Source: Takakia lepidozioides (taxonomy: Eukaryota > Streptophyta > Takakiopsida > Takakiales > Takakiaceae). From it: a DNA stretch of 60,000 nucleotides. Position numbers and translations under genes: made by a program. Location: the NCBI GenBank assembly GCA_030704615.1, contig CM060732.1:40655053-40715052 (forward strand). Reading direction: 5' to 3'. Within the stretch, counting starts at the first letter, position 1. The number at the start of each line of letters is the position of its first letter. This document shows, piece by piece, positions 24,089 through 39,000 of this stretch. The notes below the pieces were generated by a model that was given only the letters and a program-made list of their open reading frames with translations, searched no databases and was not told the DNA's origin.

Positions 24089-27000
24089 TTATTTGTGCTC
24101 CAGTTTAACCAAAGATGCCAGATACTGCTCTACATTGTCCAGGCCACATAAGGTCTTGACTTTGTCAATTGTTGCAGGAGGGTCAAGTCGGAAAATGTCA
24201 GCCCCTTTTCCTATGCTTCCATTCGCTCCAGGATTTGTTGTTCCAGAAGAAAACTGAGGCAAATCTCTTCGTGCAGCTTGAATGGCATACCGGATTGCGC
24301 TGAGGATCGATCCTGCCAACAGCAATGGTGGCTCACCAGATGCTGCAATAGCCACTGATTATGTGAGATGCCATACAATTGTAGCTACAACCAACCTAGA
24401 GAATACTCTTGCAACAACAAAACTTGCAGGAAGCAGGAACATGCCTGTATAAAGCAAGGAACATAGTTCTGACTCACACTGAATTACCTTTAGAGGAGAG
24501 GATGCGGGCTTTGTTGGCAGGGCTGTTATAGAGCTCCACATTGAAGTTGTGTGGGATGACATCCACAGTTGGGACCTTGTAGGTCCATGTCCCATCCGAT
24601 ACAAGCTTCCCCTTATTGTCCCTCACAATTTCCTCAGTCAAGAAGAAACCAATGCCTTGCACAAATGCGCCCTCAACCTGCATAAAAGCATTGTTTCCTA
24701 GGTAAATTGCTGCATGTCACAAACATACTGCCATAGATGCTTTCACAACTTCCTGTGCCCTTTATTTCAGGACTCATTAAAGTTCAATCAGCACAACCCA
24801 AACATGCTCGGGGTATGCTTAGCTTGATGTCGCCTACAATCGATTGGGAGATTTTCCCCACCAAATTGGAAGAAAACAAATAAACCTGGTTTCTTTGGCA
24901 TTCTTACTATCAACCAGATGACATGAAATTGACAGAAGCGTTTTGAGAACACCGGTTTGAAGACTCCTTCTGCATGAATTTTGTGCGACCAGTCTAGCAA
25001 TACTTTGAATGGAGCAGACAGAAATGGAAATGGAAATGGTGCTTTATAACGTCCGCGGACAGCTCGTAGAGCTTATGGGACAAAATGGAAGAAAACATGA
25101 GAGAGGAACAAATCCAGAAACCACAATTAATGTTCTAGCGATTGTCTAAGGGTGAAGGCCTCGTGTAGGTAGGCTGCCACGCATTTTTGATCCTCATAGT
25201 GAAAGACATCAGTGAGAGTTTGGGTTCCACTGAATAAACAGTGAAATCTCCCACGGATCTCGTAGTATAGAGGGCAGTAGAAGAAGAAGTGTTCTTCAGT
25301 TTCGAAGAGAAAGCAAGACACTCTATAGACGTCCATAGTAAGTCAAGAGGAAATGAAATGGGTCTTAATTTATAATGTCCGCAGAAAGCTCAATGAGCAT
25401 ACGGGACAAAAGGAAACAAGAAACAAAATAAGAGAACAAAAAAGACATAGTGAAGCCCTTGAAAAGCAACTAATGCTCAAGGGATTGCCTAAGGGTCAAA
25501 GCTTCGTGCAGAGAAGCTGCCAAACTCCTCATAACAGAAGATTTCAGTGAGAGATTGGGTTTCATGGAACAGACAGTGGGATCTCATAGTAAAGAGGGCA
25601 GTAAACGAAGGAAGTGTTCTTCAGTTTCGATACAACGGTCGGGCCCGGTGCATGCTGAGCATAGGCGGTCTTCTCGCTGCAGGTTTTCCTACCTACCAGT
25701 CTCTATCTGTAGTCTCTACCAGTCTCAATGGCCACGTACGGCAAACAACGTCTTATGAGTACATTCTATCTGTAAATGCCCTGATGAACTGGAGTATATT
25801 TCAAAGGGTTATAACGCTCCCATTAGTTCCTCTGAGATTGCGGAAGCAATTGAGCATCTAATCGGATAAAAAGCTGGTGGCCCTGATGGCATTGTCAATG
25901 AGCTTATCAAGCATGGTGGTGACCCTATGATAGAGGCCCTTGTTCTTCTCTTTAACCTTATATGGAGGACTGAAATTACCCCCTTTCGCTGGCGGCAGGG
26001 GGTCATTGTCAATTTATATAAGAAAGGTGACAGAGAAGAGCCGGGTAACTATCGGGCCATCACGCTTTTTAATGCAGTTGGCAAGATATTCTGCAGAGTT
26101 ATAAGTACTCGTCTCGAGGTTGATCTGGAGTCCAGAGGTTGTTTCCATGAAGGCCAAGCTGGCTGTCGGCGAAACAGGGGCTGCGTGGATCATATCTTCA
26201 CACTCAGCCAGATTATCCAGGGAAGGAAAAAAGAAGGGAAACCTACTTTTGTCTTTTTCTTGGATGTCAAAAAGGTCTATGACACTGTGTGGAAAGACGG
26301 TCTATGGCTCCGACTCTGGTCTTCCAGGATCAAGGGAAAGATGTGGAGAGTAAGCTGTGTCACTGTAAATGGACAGAAGTCTAATTTCTTTGACATAGAC
26401 AAAGGTGTAGCTCAAGGATGTACCCTCTCCCCTCTATTCTTCAATGTTTTCATCAATCAACTACTGGAGGATGTGGAAAGTGAAGGATTTGGGTTAAGGG
26501 TGGGTGATGCCACCATACCAGCCCTTATGTTTGCGGATGACTTCGCAGGCATAGGGCAGACTCCTTCCAACCTCCAGGGGCTGATAGATTGCGCGAAGAG
26601 ATACTTTGATCTTTGGGGGCTAGAGACCAATGTCAGTAAATGCGCAGTGGTGGCATTCAACGACCGGGGGGAAGGAGGAGGCGATCTCAAGTGGCACTGG
26701 GGAAGCCAAGAGATCCCTGTTCTCCCCTCCTATACCTATCTTGGCATTGAGTTTTCCTCCAACTGTAATTGGGAAGCACATATTCAAAGAGCGGTTCAAT
26801 CTGGCAAACGCAAAGCGCTGGGTCTCACTAAATTTTTCCACTGCAGAGGGATCAACTCTGAAGAAAAAAAACCATTCTTTGCCGCGTTATCAGGCCGGCC
26901 TTGGAGTATGCATCTGCTGTATGGGTTGATAACTCCAACCAGGTTAAGTCTCTTGAATCCATCCAAGTCGGGGTGCTCAAGGAGTGCATGTCAGCATGCT

Positions 27001-30000
27001 CCAAAACGGGGTGGGTTTGGCATTCCTCCCTTAAGCTCCCGACGCGATGAATTCAAAATCAGATGGTGGGGTCAGCTGCAACTTATGGCTAATACCAGAT
27101 ATCCTACGTTAATCGACTCTATATCTTGGAAGCAGGACCGCCCTGTCAAACAGGCTAAATCCTGGCGGAAAAGAGAAGAGATTTTCAAGGATCTGAATCT
27201 TAGTCCACTAGCCATGACCCTGCTGGATAAATCTGGCTTAGAAGCTGAAGTTTCCGAAGCCATGTCTATTGCCAGGAAATTGCCTGAAGAAAATGAAGTT
27301 AGGCAGAAAACTTCCCTCAACCTGTTTCCAGTCTGTGACATGGGTAAGGCCATCATGGATGACCTCAAGGGTCTACCCACCCTCGGCACTAGACTGAAAT
27401 TCAAACTCAGGGCGGGTAGCCTACCTTTGAACAACAAACAGTCGCAGAGAGGAAAGGGGTATTGTATTTCCCGTTGTGTGGGCAACCTGAAGACAATATT
27501 CACTTCCTGATTCATTGTCCTGGGTACTCTCACCAACGGGACACCCTCTTCCATTCCATCAAGGAAATTGTGCCTGTACCTCTGTTTAACAACTTTGAAA
27601 ATCTTGAGGCTGAGCCAAAAGCCCAGGCCCTTTTGGGCTCTAGCTATTGGGCAAATCACACACACAGGTTGATGCTTGTGTGAAGGGATTTCTGGAGGAT
27701 ATATGGAAAATGGATATATGGATATATACTGTTTATTCCAAGGTAAATCATACTACCGGCGTCAGCCCCTGACAAAGGTAGTTTCTGTCCCTTTATGTTC
27801 CGTTCAAACTGGGCGCGGGGTCAATGGCCACAAGGCTACGGCAAACAATGTCTTATGAGTACAATCTATCTGTAAATTGTGGGAGCCTACCCTGAACCGC
27901 CCCATGATCCTCAGAAGAGAGGGAGATAAAAAGGTGCAGATAGGTACCTAGCCGGCACAATTCTATCATCACAGGAGAACTAAGAAAGTCTCTTGATAGA
28001 AATGGAGTTTTGTTGTTAGAGTGGCCGGCTTCCATGTTCCCTTGACATGAAGTTCCATAAGTTCTCTTCTGATGAGTCTGTTGAGATCCTGTTGAGAAAG
28101 AGAGCAGGAGTAGTCTACCCAACCGCCAAGGTCCTGATATGTGAAGCTATGAAAAACACTACATGGATGAGAGCAATCAAACAGGTAGGTGTGGGAGACT
28201 GACCTGGCCAAGATCAACAGCAGGGTTTAAGCTCTTTCCACAATCATACATTAAATCTGCCGACAGAATTCTGGTCTCACCCGTCAATACATTTATCTCC
28301 ACCTGCCAAATATAAGGTGACATTGAGGTCTCCATGCCAAGTACCAAATTTCATCTATCCTTACCGCAGTGCAGATTTGTCATTTTGCACCCACATACAT
28401 TAGCTAACCTTGACCCCATCCATTTGAAGCAGACACCTCCCTCTGTCTGTCCAGTGTTGTGAACCTCACCTGACTAAGGCATACCCCATAGTTCATGTAT
28501 TGCATTTGTGTTGGACTCCAGCGCGCATGGGCTGTCATGTCCGTCATGAACTTTCCCTGCATGTAGGAGTTCCCCCAGTGAAACACAAGGGTGAGTTTCG
28601 AGATTGCAAACCTCTATGTAAATAATACAACAGTAAAGGCACTCAGTCTTACATCATAAACTGGTAGATAAGCACTCAGCAAATGATGCATGTGCAAGTA
28701 TGAACTTGGGAAAAGTTGAGAGATATGGAGAGATTAAAAGTCTATGTGTTGTATCTGTGCAGAGACTGAATATTGATCCTGAGTTCTTCGCCTACTCTTG
28801 GCCAAACTGACAGCAAATGAGAAGACGAAAATACCGCGCCAGCCAGGGCCTCCCAAGAAAGCGAGTCACTGGAAAGGTCTTTCTCAAGATTCTGCTTGAT
28901 GGGTAACAACCTTTCCACCAGGACAGCACACGCTTCCAGCACAGCTGCACAGCTACCCTCTGATGTGGTGCTACCACCAGTCAAGCCACCATTTGCAAGA
29001 CTGATGGAATCTGCTTGGACAATGCGGACCTTTGACATGTCAACACCTCTACCCTGCATCCACATGTATACACAGTGCCCGTCATACAGTATATCAATCA
29101 GCAAGTCGGACAAAGGGCTCTGAAGGAAGAACACTATTCTGGGTTCAGTCAAAATGGTGTGATGCAGCAGCGTCAAACAGGAGAATCAGCTAATCAATCA
29201 CAATGATAGGATGATACACTGGCACCTTATATCTCAAAAGAGGATGATTTTTGCTGCATAGCAGAAACAGAGACTCAAGCTTCTCTTAGCAGATAGAATC
29301 ATACAACTCAATAAACAACAGCCCACAGGCTCAAGTCATTTGCATCCCAATATGATGCAAAGATGAAAATGCCATAGATCAGAGGCTCCAGAGCCCTCAA
29401 TAGGTGATCAGTGAATTAACTGCAATTCTTTGGTGAAAGCTTGCTACAAGGCTTCCTAGTCTTGTGTTTTCCTGTTGCAAAGTACTGTGCAGCCTCCATG
29501 TACTAACTTAGAAACAGTTGATATCTCATTCATTCATTGATCCCCGTAAAGAGAACACAAATGACGTCTTGCAGGACCCCATGACATCCGAATAGGGGGA
29601 CATGGTAATTCTGCATGGGCAATTCGACTCAAAAAATCCAGTGAGTCCCACTCATGTGTACAACATGGTTTCTGGGGTGCACTCTCACCTGTGGCCATAG
29701 CTTGCTCAGACCAAAGGCTATGGTCTGTTTCACTTTTGTGTAGAGCCCTTGCCCCATTTCCACTCCTCCCACCTCTGCTACAATAGAGCCATCCTGGAAA
29801 ATGCTAACTGTCGCGACATTGGGAGTAGCAAAAACCACATAGATGCATGGGATCATAGCCAGGCCACGCTTAGCCCATTTTGACTGAGAGTTGAAAGCCT
29901 GTACCTCTTTCTCTTTTAATTCCCAGTTGGCAGAAGCCTTGAGCTTCTCCCACATCAGGGCTAAAGTGTAGGCTTCAGCGCCTCCTACTTTGTCAGCCCC

Positions 30001-33000
30001 ACAGAACTTTTCAATACTTGAAACATCATGAAAGTTTTTCTCCCGCACTTTATGTGCATCCATGCCCAGCGCTGCTGCCACATGCTCAATTATTGCATCT
30101 GCGATGAAGGACCCCTGGACATCACCAGGTGCTCGCATGGACGTCTTGGGGATTGAATTAGTTTTACACACTTGGGTAGTAATATCCGAGGCCCCCCAGT
30201 TGTACTTCTTTATGGCACCCGAAATACTGCCAGGTATTACGGTGCTCAAATCTGGAGACCAACCTGCCTCAATCAAAACATGAGCTTTGAGGGCTGTAAC
30301 TTTCCCATCAGCAGTGAATCCCACAGTAAAGGTGGTTTTTGTAGGGCTGCGTCCTCCAATCAAAATCATGTCTGTGTTCCGGTCCAGTGAGAAGCGCACA
30401 GGCTTCTGTAACTTGTATGCAGCCAGCGCACACGCCACTGTAATCTGGAGAACAGGGAGGAAAGGCACAAAGACTATTCAGTCATAACAACACTTAAGAA
30501 ACTGGTCATAACCTCCCAATATGTATATGGAGTCTTGTGGTGGAGGGGATGAGAGAGATTGATAACAGCTACATGGGGACCCTAGTTCCAATTGGACAAA
30601 GTAAATAAGCAGAAACCCACAGCAAACTACACAAAATGTTGCCATAAGAGACAGAAATAAAATGAAATGGTACTTTATAACGTCCGCGTAAAGCTCATAG
30701 AGCTTATGGGACAAAATGGAAGAAAACATGAGAGAGGAAACAAAACCAGAGCCAAAAATAAAACTATTGCTCAAGTGATTATCTAAGGGTGAAGGCCTCG
30801 TGCAGGTAAGCTGCCAAGTATTTCTGATCCTCATAGTGGAAGACTTCAGTGAGAGATTGGGTTCCGCGGAATAGACAGTGGAATCTTCCACGGATCTCAT
30901 AGAATAGGGGGCAATAGAAGAAGAAGTGTTCTTCAGTTTCAATTTCCCGGTTGCACCCTGTGCAAGCTGGACATAGGCGGTCCTCCCGTTGCAGGTTGTC
31001 CCATCTGCCAGTCTCTATCCAAAGATTGTGGGAGCCCACCCTGAACCGCCCCAATGCCCTCATGAGGGAAGGAGATAAAGGTGCCGAAAGGCAACTGGGC
31101 TGCAAGATTCCTTCATCTCGGAGAACCAAATGTCTTTCGATAGAAATGGAGCTTTGTCGTGAGATTGGGTAGCTTCCAAGTTCTCCTGACATGTAGTTCC
31201 ATAAGCTCCCTTCTAATGAGTCTTTTGTGATCCTGTTTGGATGTGATGTCCACCCCTTCTGGATTCTCTGGTAATAGTGAAGCAATAGAGAGTCCATTGT
31301 GCACAGAAAAACTGTCCACTCGAGCATACCACGAGTGCTTGAAACCTGCAGTTTTGAGCCTAACAGATGTTGTGAGGGCTCTTGCCACGAGCCCCTTGGG
31401 TGAAAGAAATGAAATGGTGCTTTATAACGTCTGTGGAAAGCTCATAGAGCTTATGGGACAAAATGGAAAGAAAGGAAAAAAGAAGAAAGCTTCAATAATT
31501 CCAAGGAGGTCTCAGGGGAACAAAATACAACAACAAATAACACCAAAATACACCAAACTTCTGCCAGAGACAGACCAAAACGAGAAATGAAATATGATAA
31601 GGTACTTCCTACCATACATGGAAAGCTCACAGTGCTTATGGAACACGAGGAAGCAAGAAACAAGAAAGAGAGAGGGGCCCTCCACAAGCAGCCCAAAAAC
31701 AACTCTTGCTCAAGGGATTGTCTAAGAGTCAATGCCTCATGCCAGTTTGCTGCTAAGCATTTTCTGATCCTCGTAATGGAAGACCTCCGCGAGAGATTGG
31801 GTATCACAGAAAACATGATAGAATCTCCCACGGATCTCATAGTAGAAAGGACAGTGGAAGAAGAAGAAATAATCTTCAATTTCAATTTCCCTGTTGTTTC
31901 CAGTGCAAGTAGGGAAAAAGGCGATCCTCACGTTGCAGCTTGTCCTGCCTACCAGTCTCTATCTGCAGACTGTGAATGCCCACACCTCAACCTCCCCACA
32001 ACTATTAGAAGAGAGGGAGATAGAGCTGCAGACAGGCAATTGGGCTGCAAGATTCTTTCATCACTGAGGACCAAGAATGTCTCCAGATACAACTGCAATT
32101 TTGTTGTTTTTGAAACAAAGCACCTTCCACTGGGAGGCCCAAAGGACCTGTGAAGAAAGAGGGACATGCGTACTGATTGACTATCTTTCAAGGCCCTGTG
32201 AGTCAGACCCAGAACCCCATAGACAACTTGGATGGAAGTTGTTCAGACAAGACAGACAGATACAGGATTAAATCATAAGCAGGTTAATGGCTCTCACAGG
32301 CATGTTCCGAAATACTTTGCCTCCAAAAGCACCACCAAGCCGGCGAGTAATGACACGGACGTTGTGCATCGGCAGTCCTAGGCAGGAAGAGATGGCCTCT
32401 TGCACAGTGTCAGGGGCCTGGGTAGCGCAGTACACCACCAGGCATCCATCCTCGTCTGGGACAGCTAGAGCTGTTTGTGTCTCCATGTAAAAATGATTCT
32501 GGGATGGTGTGGACACCTGTACAATGTCCCACATCAAATTTGGTTTCAACAAACCATCTGCTTAAGATAAACCCAATGCAAATAAAGATATACTGAAATT
32601 CTGGTTGAACAAGATGAAATCCTCCTCACCAAAAGCTTTAGTAATATGTGTGTGTGTGTTTGAGCAAGAGAATGAAATGAAATGGTGCTTTATAACGTCC
32701 GTGGAAAGCTCATAGAGATTATGGGACAAAATGGAAAGAAAAACATGAGAGAGAAAACAGGAAACCAGAGATAGAGATTATAACTATTGTTCGAGTGATT
32801 GTCTAAGGGTGAATGCCTCGTGCAGGTAAGCTGCCAAGCATTTCTGATCTTCATAGTGAAAGACTTCAGTGAGAGATTGGGTTCCACGGAATAGACAATG
32901 GAATCTCCCACGGATCTCCTAGTAAATAGAAGAAGTGTTCTTCAGTTTCAAGAGAGAGTTTCACCAGTGTGTATGAGACTAATTCCAAGTACTGCACAGT

Positions 33001-36000
33001 CAACGACCATCTTCTTTACAGATGCTTGAGTGTTCATCCCTTGACACATTAGAAATATAAGGGTGATTCCTAAACTGCTCACCAAGCCATGCAAGAGAGT
33101 CATGATGGTTCGAAAACTACTTACCTCAGCCCCTTCAATCTTGAAGTCTGCCTCTGCAAGGCCCTTGGCAACATCTCCTACAGGATGCAGCTCAGGGGCT
33201 ATGAACCAGTGAGGATCAAAGAAGGATTTTTCGGTGACCGCATCCTCCACAGAGAGGACAGCAGGTCCAACACTATGTGTATCATAGTCTACGCTGACTT
33301 TGGCTGCAGCATTTCTAGCATGGTCATATGTGTCTGCAACCTGTTCAAGACAAACGCACCATATCTCATGTTACAAAGGTGGAGACATTTCCTCAATATT
33401 ATTTCCAATCCTGAATTGTCCTGCTCTTTTCCTGGAATGGGCAGTAGAGAGTGGGTGATGTGATAGTCCACTCTCCAAATAAATCTTCTATATTCATTGA
33501 TATCAACCGGCATATCTGCTTAAAGTGGGTAGCAGAAGGCTGTGAGGCTGTGAGATACTAGCTTCACGCTATGCTGTCTTATTGTGATGACAATTCTCCT
33601 GAAACTGTTAAATGGAAAAATTTGAAGTGAAGCAATCTCCCCCACACAGCTCTAGCACCCCTCTTCCTCCTGGCCACCCTCCTTCCTTCAGGTTAGTGGA
33701 AAGTACCACAACTCCCAAAAGTTGACCGACACACTCCACGAGATCTGTAGCAAAGAGGCTCTCCTTAGCCAAGAAATGGTTAATTGCGATATTCTTTCCG
33801 CCAGGGGGGATGTCACTAGCAGAGACATATGCCACTGCACCTGTGGACCCCAGGGCGGCATCCGCAGTCACACCCTTTATCTTGGCCAATGGCTCCTTAC
33901 TGTATACGAATGCGGCGTGCAGGCAATTCTCTGGTGATGGAATATCGTCGACATATATAGCTTCTCCTGCAATATTAAGTCCAAAACATTTCCTTTCAGA
34001 ACTTTTGACCCTGCCAAGGACAAGCCAAAGCCTTAAGGCACTCTCTGAGACTCCGTTCAATGTAGTGTGATTTGGAGGAAGCTTAACTACAGTACGAGAG
34101 CACAAGGATCAGGGCATAGTTATACCAAGAGAGCAGAGAGAGTACCAGATGCTTGGAGCTCAGCAAAAACCTTGGGTGCAGGTTGGTTCACTGGGAAATG
34201 CTCATCAGTCACCGTGATGTTCTGCCTTCGGCTGTGATAGGCCTGTGAAACCAGAAGCAAGAAAATGTAATTATTACACATTGCTTGCTGCAGCCTGCTG
34301 GCCACAGATCCTCTTCATAGGTTTCAGTGAACTGCTCCCTCCATATGGAAGCCACCCACATTCAAAATTGCATCTTAGATTGTACTCATAAGACGTTGTT
34401 TGCCGTAGCCTTGTGGCCATTGACCCCGCGCCCAGTTTGAGCGGGAACAAAAGGGACAGAACCTACCTCTGTCAGGGGCTGACGTTGGTAGTAAGACTTA
34501 CCTCCATATAAAGAATTAATCCGGGTTTTCCAGATATCCTCTAGAAATCCCTTCACACAAGCATCAATCTGCTGTGTGTGTTTTGCCCAAAAACTAGGCC
34601 TCAGGAGGGCCTGGGCTTTTGGCTCAGCCTCGAGACTTTCAAAGTTGGTAAACAGGGGTACAGGCACAATTCCCTTAATAGATTTGAAGAGAGCGTCTCT
34701 TTGGTGAGAGAACCCCGGACAGTGTATCAGAAAATGAATACTGTCTTCAGATTGCCCACACAACGGGCAATTGCACTCTCCCTTTCCTCTCTGCTTCTGT
34801 TTGCTGTTCAAAGGTAGGCTTCCTGCCCTGAGTTTAAATTTCAGTCTAGTGCCGAGAGTGGGTAGACCCTTGAGGTCATCCAAGATGTCCTCCCCCATGT
34901 CACAGACTGGAAACAAGTTCAGGGAAGTTTTCTGCCTAACTTCATTTTCATCAGACAATCTCATGGCAACAGACATGGCTGAGGACACTACAGCCTCTAA
35001 GTCAGATTTATCCAGCAGGGTCAAGACTTGCGGATTCAGGTCCAGGTCCTTGAGGATCTCTTCTACTCTCTTCTGCCAGGACTTAGCCTGTTTGACAGGG
35101 CGGTCCTGTTTCCAAGATATAGAGTCGATTAATTTAGGATATCTGGTGTTGGGCATATGTTGCAGCTGATCCCACCATCTGACCTTGAATTCATCTCGTC
35201 GGGAGCTTAAGGACGGAATGCCAAACTCACCCCGAACAGCCACATTGGCTGTTTTGGAGCATGCTGACATACACTCCTTAAGCACCCCCACTTGAATGGA
35301 TTCTAGAGACTTAGCCTGGTTGGAGTTATCAACCCATATAGCAGATCCGTACTCCAAGGCAGGTCTAATAACGCGACAAAGCATGGTTTTCTTAACCTCA
35401 GAGTTGACCCCTCTGCAGTGGAAAAATTTAGTGAGCCCCAGAGCTTTGCCCTTGCCAGTTTGAACAACTTTCCGGATATGTGCATCCCAATTACAATTGG
35501 AGGAGAACTCAACGCCCAGGTAAGTGTAGGAAGGGAGGACCGGGATCTCTTGGCTACCCCACTGCCACTTAAGATCACTTCCTCCCTCTCCTCTGTCGTT
35601 GAATGCTACCACTGCACATTTGCTGACATTAGCCTCTAGCCCCCAACGATCAAAGTATCTCTTCGCGCAATTAATCAACTCCTGGAGATTGGTTGGAGTC
35701 TCCCCTATGCCTGCGAAGTCATCCGCAAACATAAGGGCTGGTATGGTGGTATCACCCACCCTTAACCCAAATCCCTCACTTTCCACATCCTCGAGGAGTT
35801 GATTGATGAAAACATTGAAGAGCAGAGGGGAGAGAGTACATCCTTGAGCTACACCTTGGTCTATGTCAAAGAAGTTGGACTTCTGTCCGTTAACAGTGAC
35901 ACAGCTTTTGGTGTGAGCATACAAGTTGTGGACAACTCTCCACATCTTTCCCTTGATCCCACAAGACCAGAGGCGGAACCATAGGCCATCTCTCCACACT

Positions 36001-39000
36001 GTGTCATAAGCCTTTTTGACATCCAGGAAAAAGACATAAGTGGGTTTCCCTTCTTTTTTCCTTCCCTGGATAATCTGGCTTAGAGTGAAGATATGATCCA
36101 CACAGCCCCTGTTTCGCCGAAAGCCAGCTTGGCCTTCGTGGAAACAACCTCTAGACTCCAGATCAACCTCGAGACGAGTACTTATAACTCTGCAGAATGT
36201 CTTGCCAACAGCATTGAGGAGCGTGATGCCACGGTAGTTCCCCGGTTCTTCTCTGTCACCCTTCTTGTATAGATTGACAATGACCCCCTGTCGCCAGCGA
36301 AAGGGGATCATTTCAGTCTTCCAGATAAGGTTAAAGAGGAGAACTAGGGCCTCTATCATGGGATCGCCACCGTGCTTGATAAGCTCGTTGACAATACCAT
36401 CAGGTCCACCAGCTTTATATCCATTTAAATGTTCAATTGCTTCCACAATCTCAGAAGAACTAATGGGAGCATTATAAGCCATTGAAATATACTCCAGTTC
36501 ATCAGGGCTGTTTTGAATCATAGGAACAGTTTTTCCAACTGTGTCCCTCCATTCAGCAGAAGACCCCTCACTGTTAGAGTGGGCATGCAAGTGACCCATA
36601 ATCTATAGCGCTTGAATCTCTGAGCACAGTAACTAAGGTATTTCCATCATGAAAAAGAACAGAAAAATGCTTCGTCACAAAAGGCCCCCTTCAGAAGTGG
36701 AGATGTACCTTTAGTGAATGAGATTATTCAGCACTGCCAAGGATTTTCAAAAAACCTCTATGACAGCCATCAAATCCATACTAGTTCCACTCCAGAATTG
36801 CGAAGAACTGACTCAAGCTTCTCCAACTAGCGAAGAGAGGTGTGGTCATAGTCTTTGATGCTTTTCAGCTCAGGGCCTTCCATAGAGAAGAGTACCTATT
36901 ACTTTCACTAGCCTCATCTTTCCCGAGGACAAAACATGTATGTGGATTCCTTTCCTCCCAGCTGATTCATAAGTTTCATCCTCAAAGCATTCCCAAAATT
37001 TTCCTATGCCATTTAAGAAAGCAATCTGCTTTACCGATCAAAATCCACAAGGATTGAAAAAAAAGGAGATTCTGATCAAATCGCAGGTGCTGGGGCTCAG
37101 ATCACTTACAATAGTAGGTTGCCTTGTAGGTGAGGTTTTGAGCGGGAGGAGAGGATTGAGAAATTCGAAGAGAAACCCCACAGCCGAGCTCACACGAAAC
37201 TCTGCCTTGGTTGTCCCAACATGCGGAACAACATCTACCTTCAACAAAGAAACAGCCTCCAGCAGCAGGCTTGGCGTCAGGACTTTGCTGGTAATTAACT
37301 CTTCAACTTTCAATGCACGAATGGCATGCTTTGTCCCAAATGCACCATATGCCAACCGAACCTTCTGGATCACAGTTCCCGCTTCACTGTCAGAGACACA
37401 GGCGAAGAAAGCTGCATTAATGTAGGAGACAGCATTCCCCATAGGCCTTGGTGAGGCCCGAAAGGTCTTGAACACCACTTTGGAGCCACTGGAATCGTCA
37501 TTGACCTTCCCATTCCCATTGAGTGAACCGTTGATAACATGATGACCATTGCTTATTGGACCCCCATCCTTAAGTGGAATCCAAATTGACTGCAACAAAC
37601 TCCCATCATCCAGCAACCCTTTTGCAAGAAACTCGTCCAGATTCAGAGATTCGATAATGGGATGTGTTTTTCCCTCTGAGACAATTTTAACTGTGGCCCC
37701 AGCTCCAAGGAGGATGGTGGCAAGATCTGATTCGAAAGAATACTGCTGGGCCATCACCAAATTACCCCCCATGCTCCCCCAGTTACGCACATGTCCTGTG
37801 GCCAATTGCTTGAGGTGAGTTGCCAGAGCAAGACATATGGAGTTGCTCGCATTCTCCCCATAAGACAGGGTCCCTCCATTTGCTTTACCATTTTCCTGTG
37901 TCTGATTTACGCCGGAGATGGGGCTGAGGGGTGCAAAGTCTTCCAAAAGGTCAACGAGTTTGGCAATGCTTACAGCTGCACCTACTTCAATTCCATGAGA
38001 ATCTTGATGAACAGAGAGCAGCTCAGGTACCTGTACACACAAGAGTATGGTGTTTGCATCATTTGACTTGCCTTCACATGTGTGAAGGAAGAAGCCGTTA
38101 CTTTCAAAGAATCTTTTAATGACACCCTGATTTCATGAGAGGAAGGGTGCTCCCCAAATGCCCATATCTCTAGAGGCATTCTGACTCATATAATACCCCC
38201 TCCACCATCTAATCAACAGCCAGCCTGTCATGAACACAATTCCTCGAAACACTTGCTAATGCCAAAATTGGCTGACTGCACTTAGGTGCAAACGTATACC
38301 TTGCTTATGTCAATGAAGACTTCAGGCTTTAGGTCTTTAAAGATTCCAGAGCTGGTGTTCCCCACGACAAGTCTCACATGACGTTTACCCTGGTACAATT
38401 TCAAGGAAGAAAAAACTTCTGCCAGATTTCTGGGGCTGACCCACAAACGGTCCTTTTCCCCTTCGTCTGGGCTTGTGTCAACGTGTCGGAATCGCAACTG
38501 CTGTAAATGATCGTGAGGTTCGTCGTCTTGTTTCCTGGGTATCGCCTTTGCCTCTAACTCTTCAAGGAGAAACTTTGGAAATATGGGGTCCGCTGATGGA
38601 TCGTACTGCGGAAGCTGATCTGGGCCTCCCGACAGGTTATTTGCCTGAAAGGAATTTAGCCCCAGATCTTCCAGATCCACATCACAAGCAAAACTCTTGC
38701 AAGCATCGAGAATGGGTCCGTACCCGGTGCAGCGACACAGATTGCCAGCAACAGCTTTCTCAGCTTTCTCAACAGTGAGACCCGGAACAGCATAGGGCTT
38801 GTTACATAAACCTCTACCGTTGCTTTGCGAGCTTTCTTTCGTGGGCCCCAAATCATCTGTATCTCCGTTATTTATACCATTAGAGATGCAGCTAGAATTC
38901 TTCGCTTGTTGGGTCCTCAGGCATCCATAGATGGCCATGGTTATCCCTGGGGTGCAGAATCCACATTGGGAAGCATGAAAACCGGAGAGCCGTTTATGAA

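Larger units (their letters stand above)
25345..28105 (-). mobile_element. LINE-B fragment split by LINE-A insertions, AO2 intron 11
   Basis: The LINE-B 3' part (about 25345-25711) runs up to TCTATCTGTA. After the LINE-A inserts the same LINE-B resumes at 27865 with that 10-mer, then AATTGTGGGAGCC, matching the uninterrupted order at about 31012-31040. The AO1 intron lacks all of this. Confidence 0.8.
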
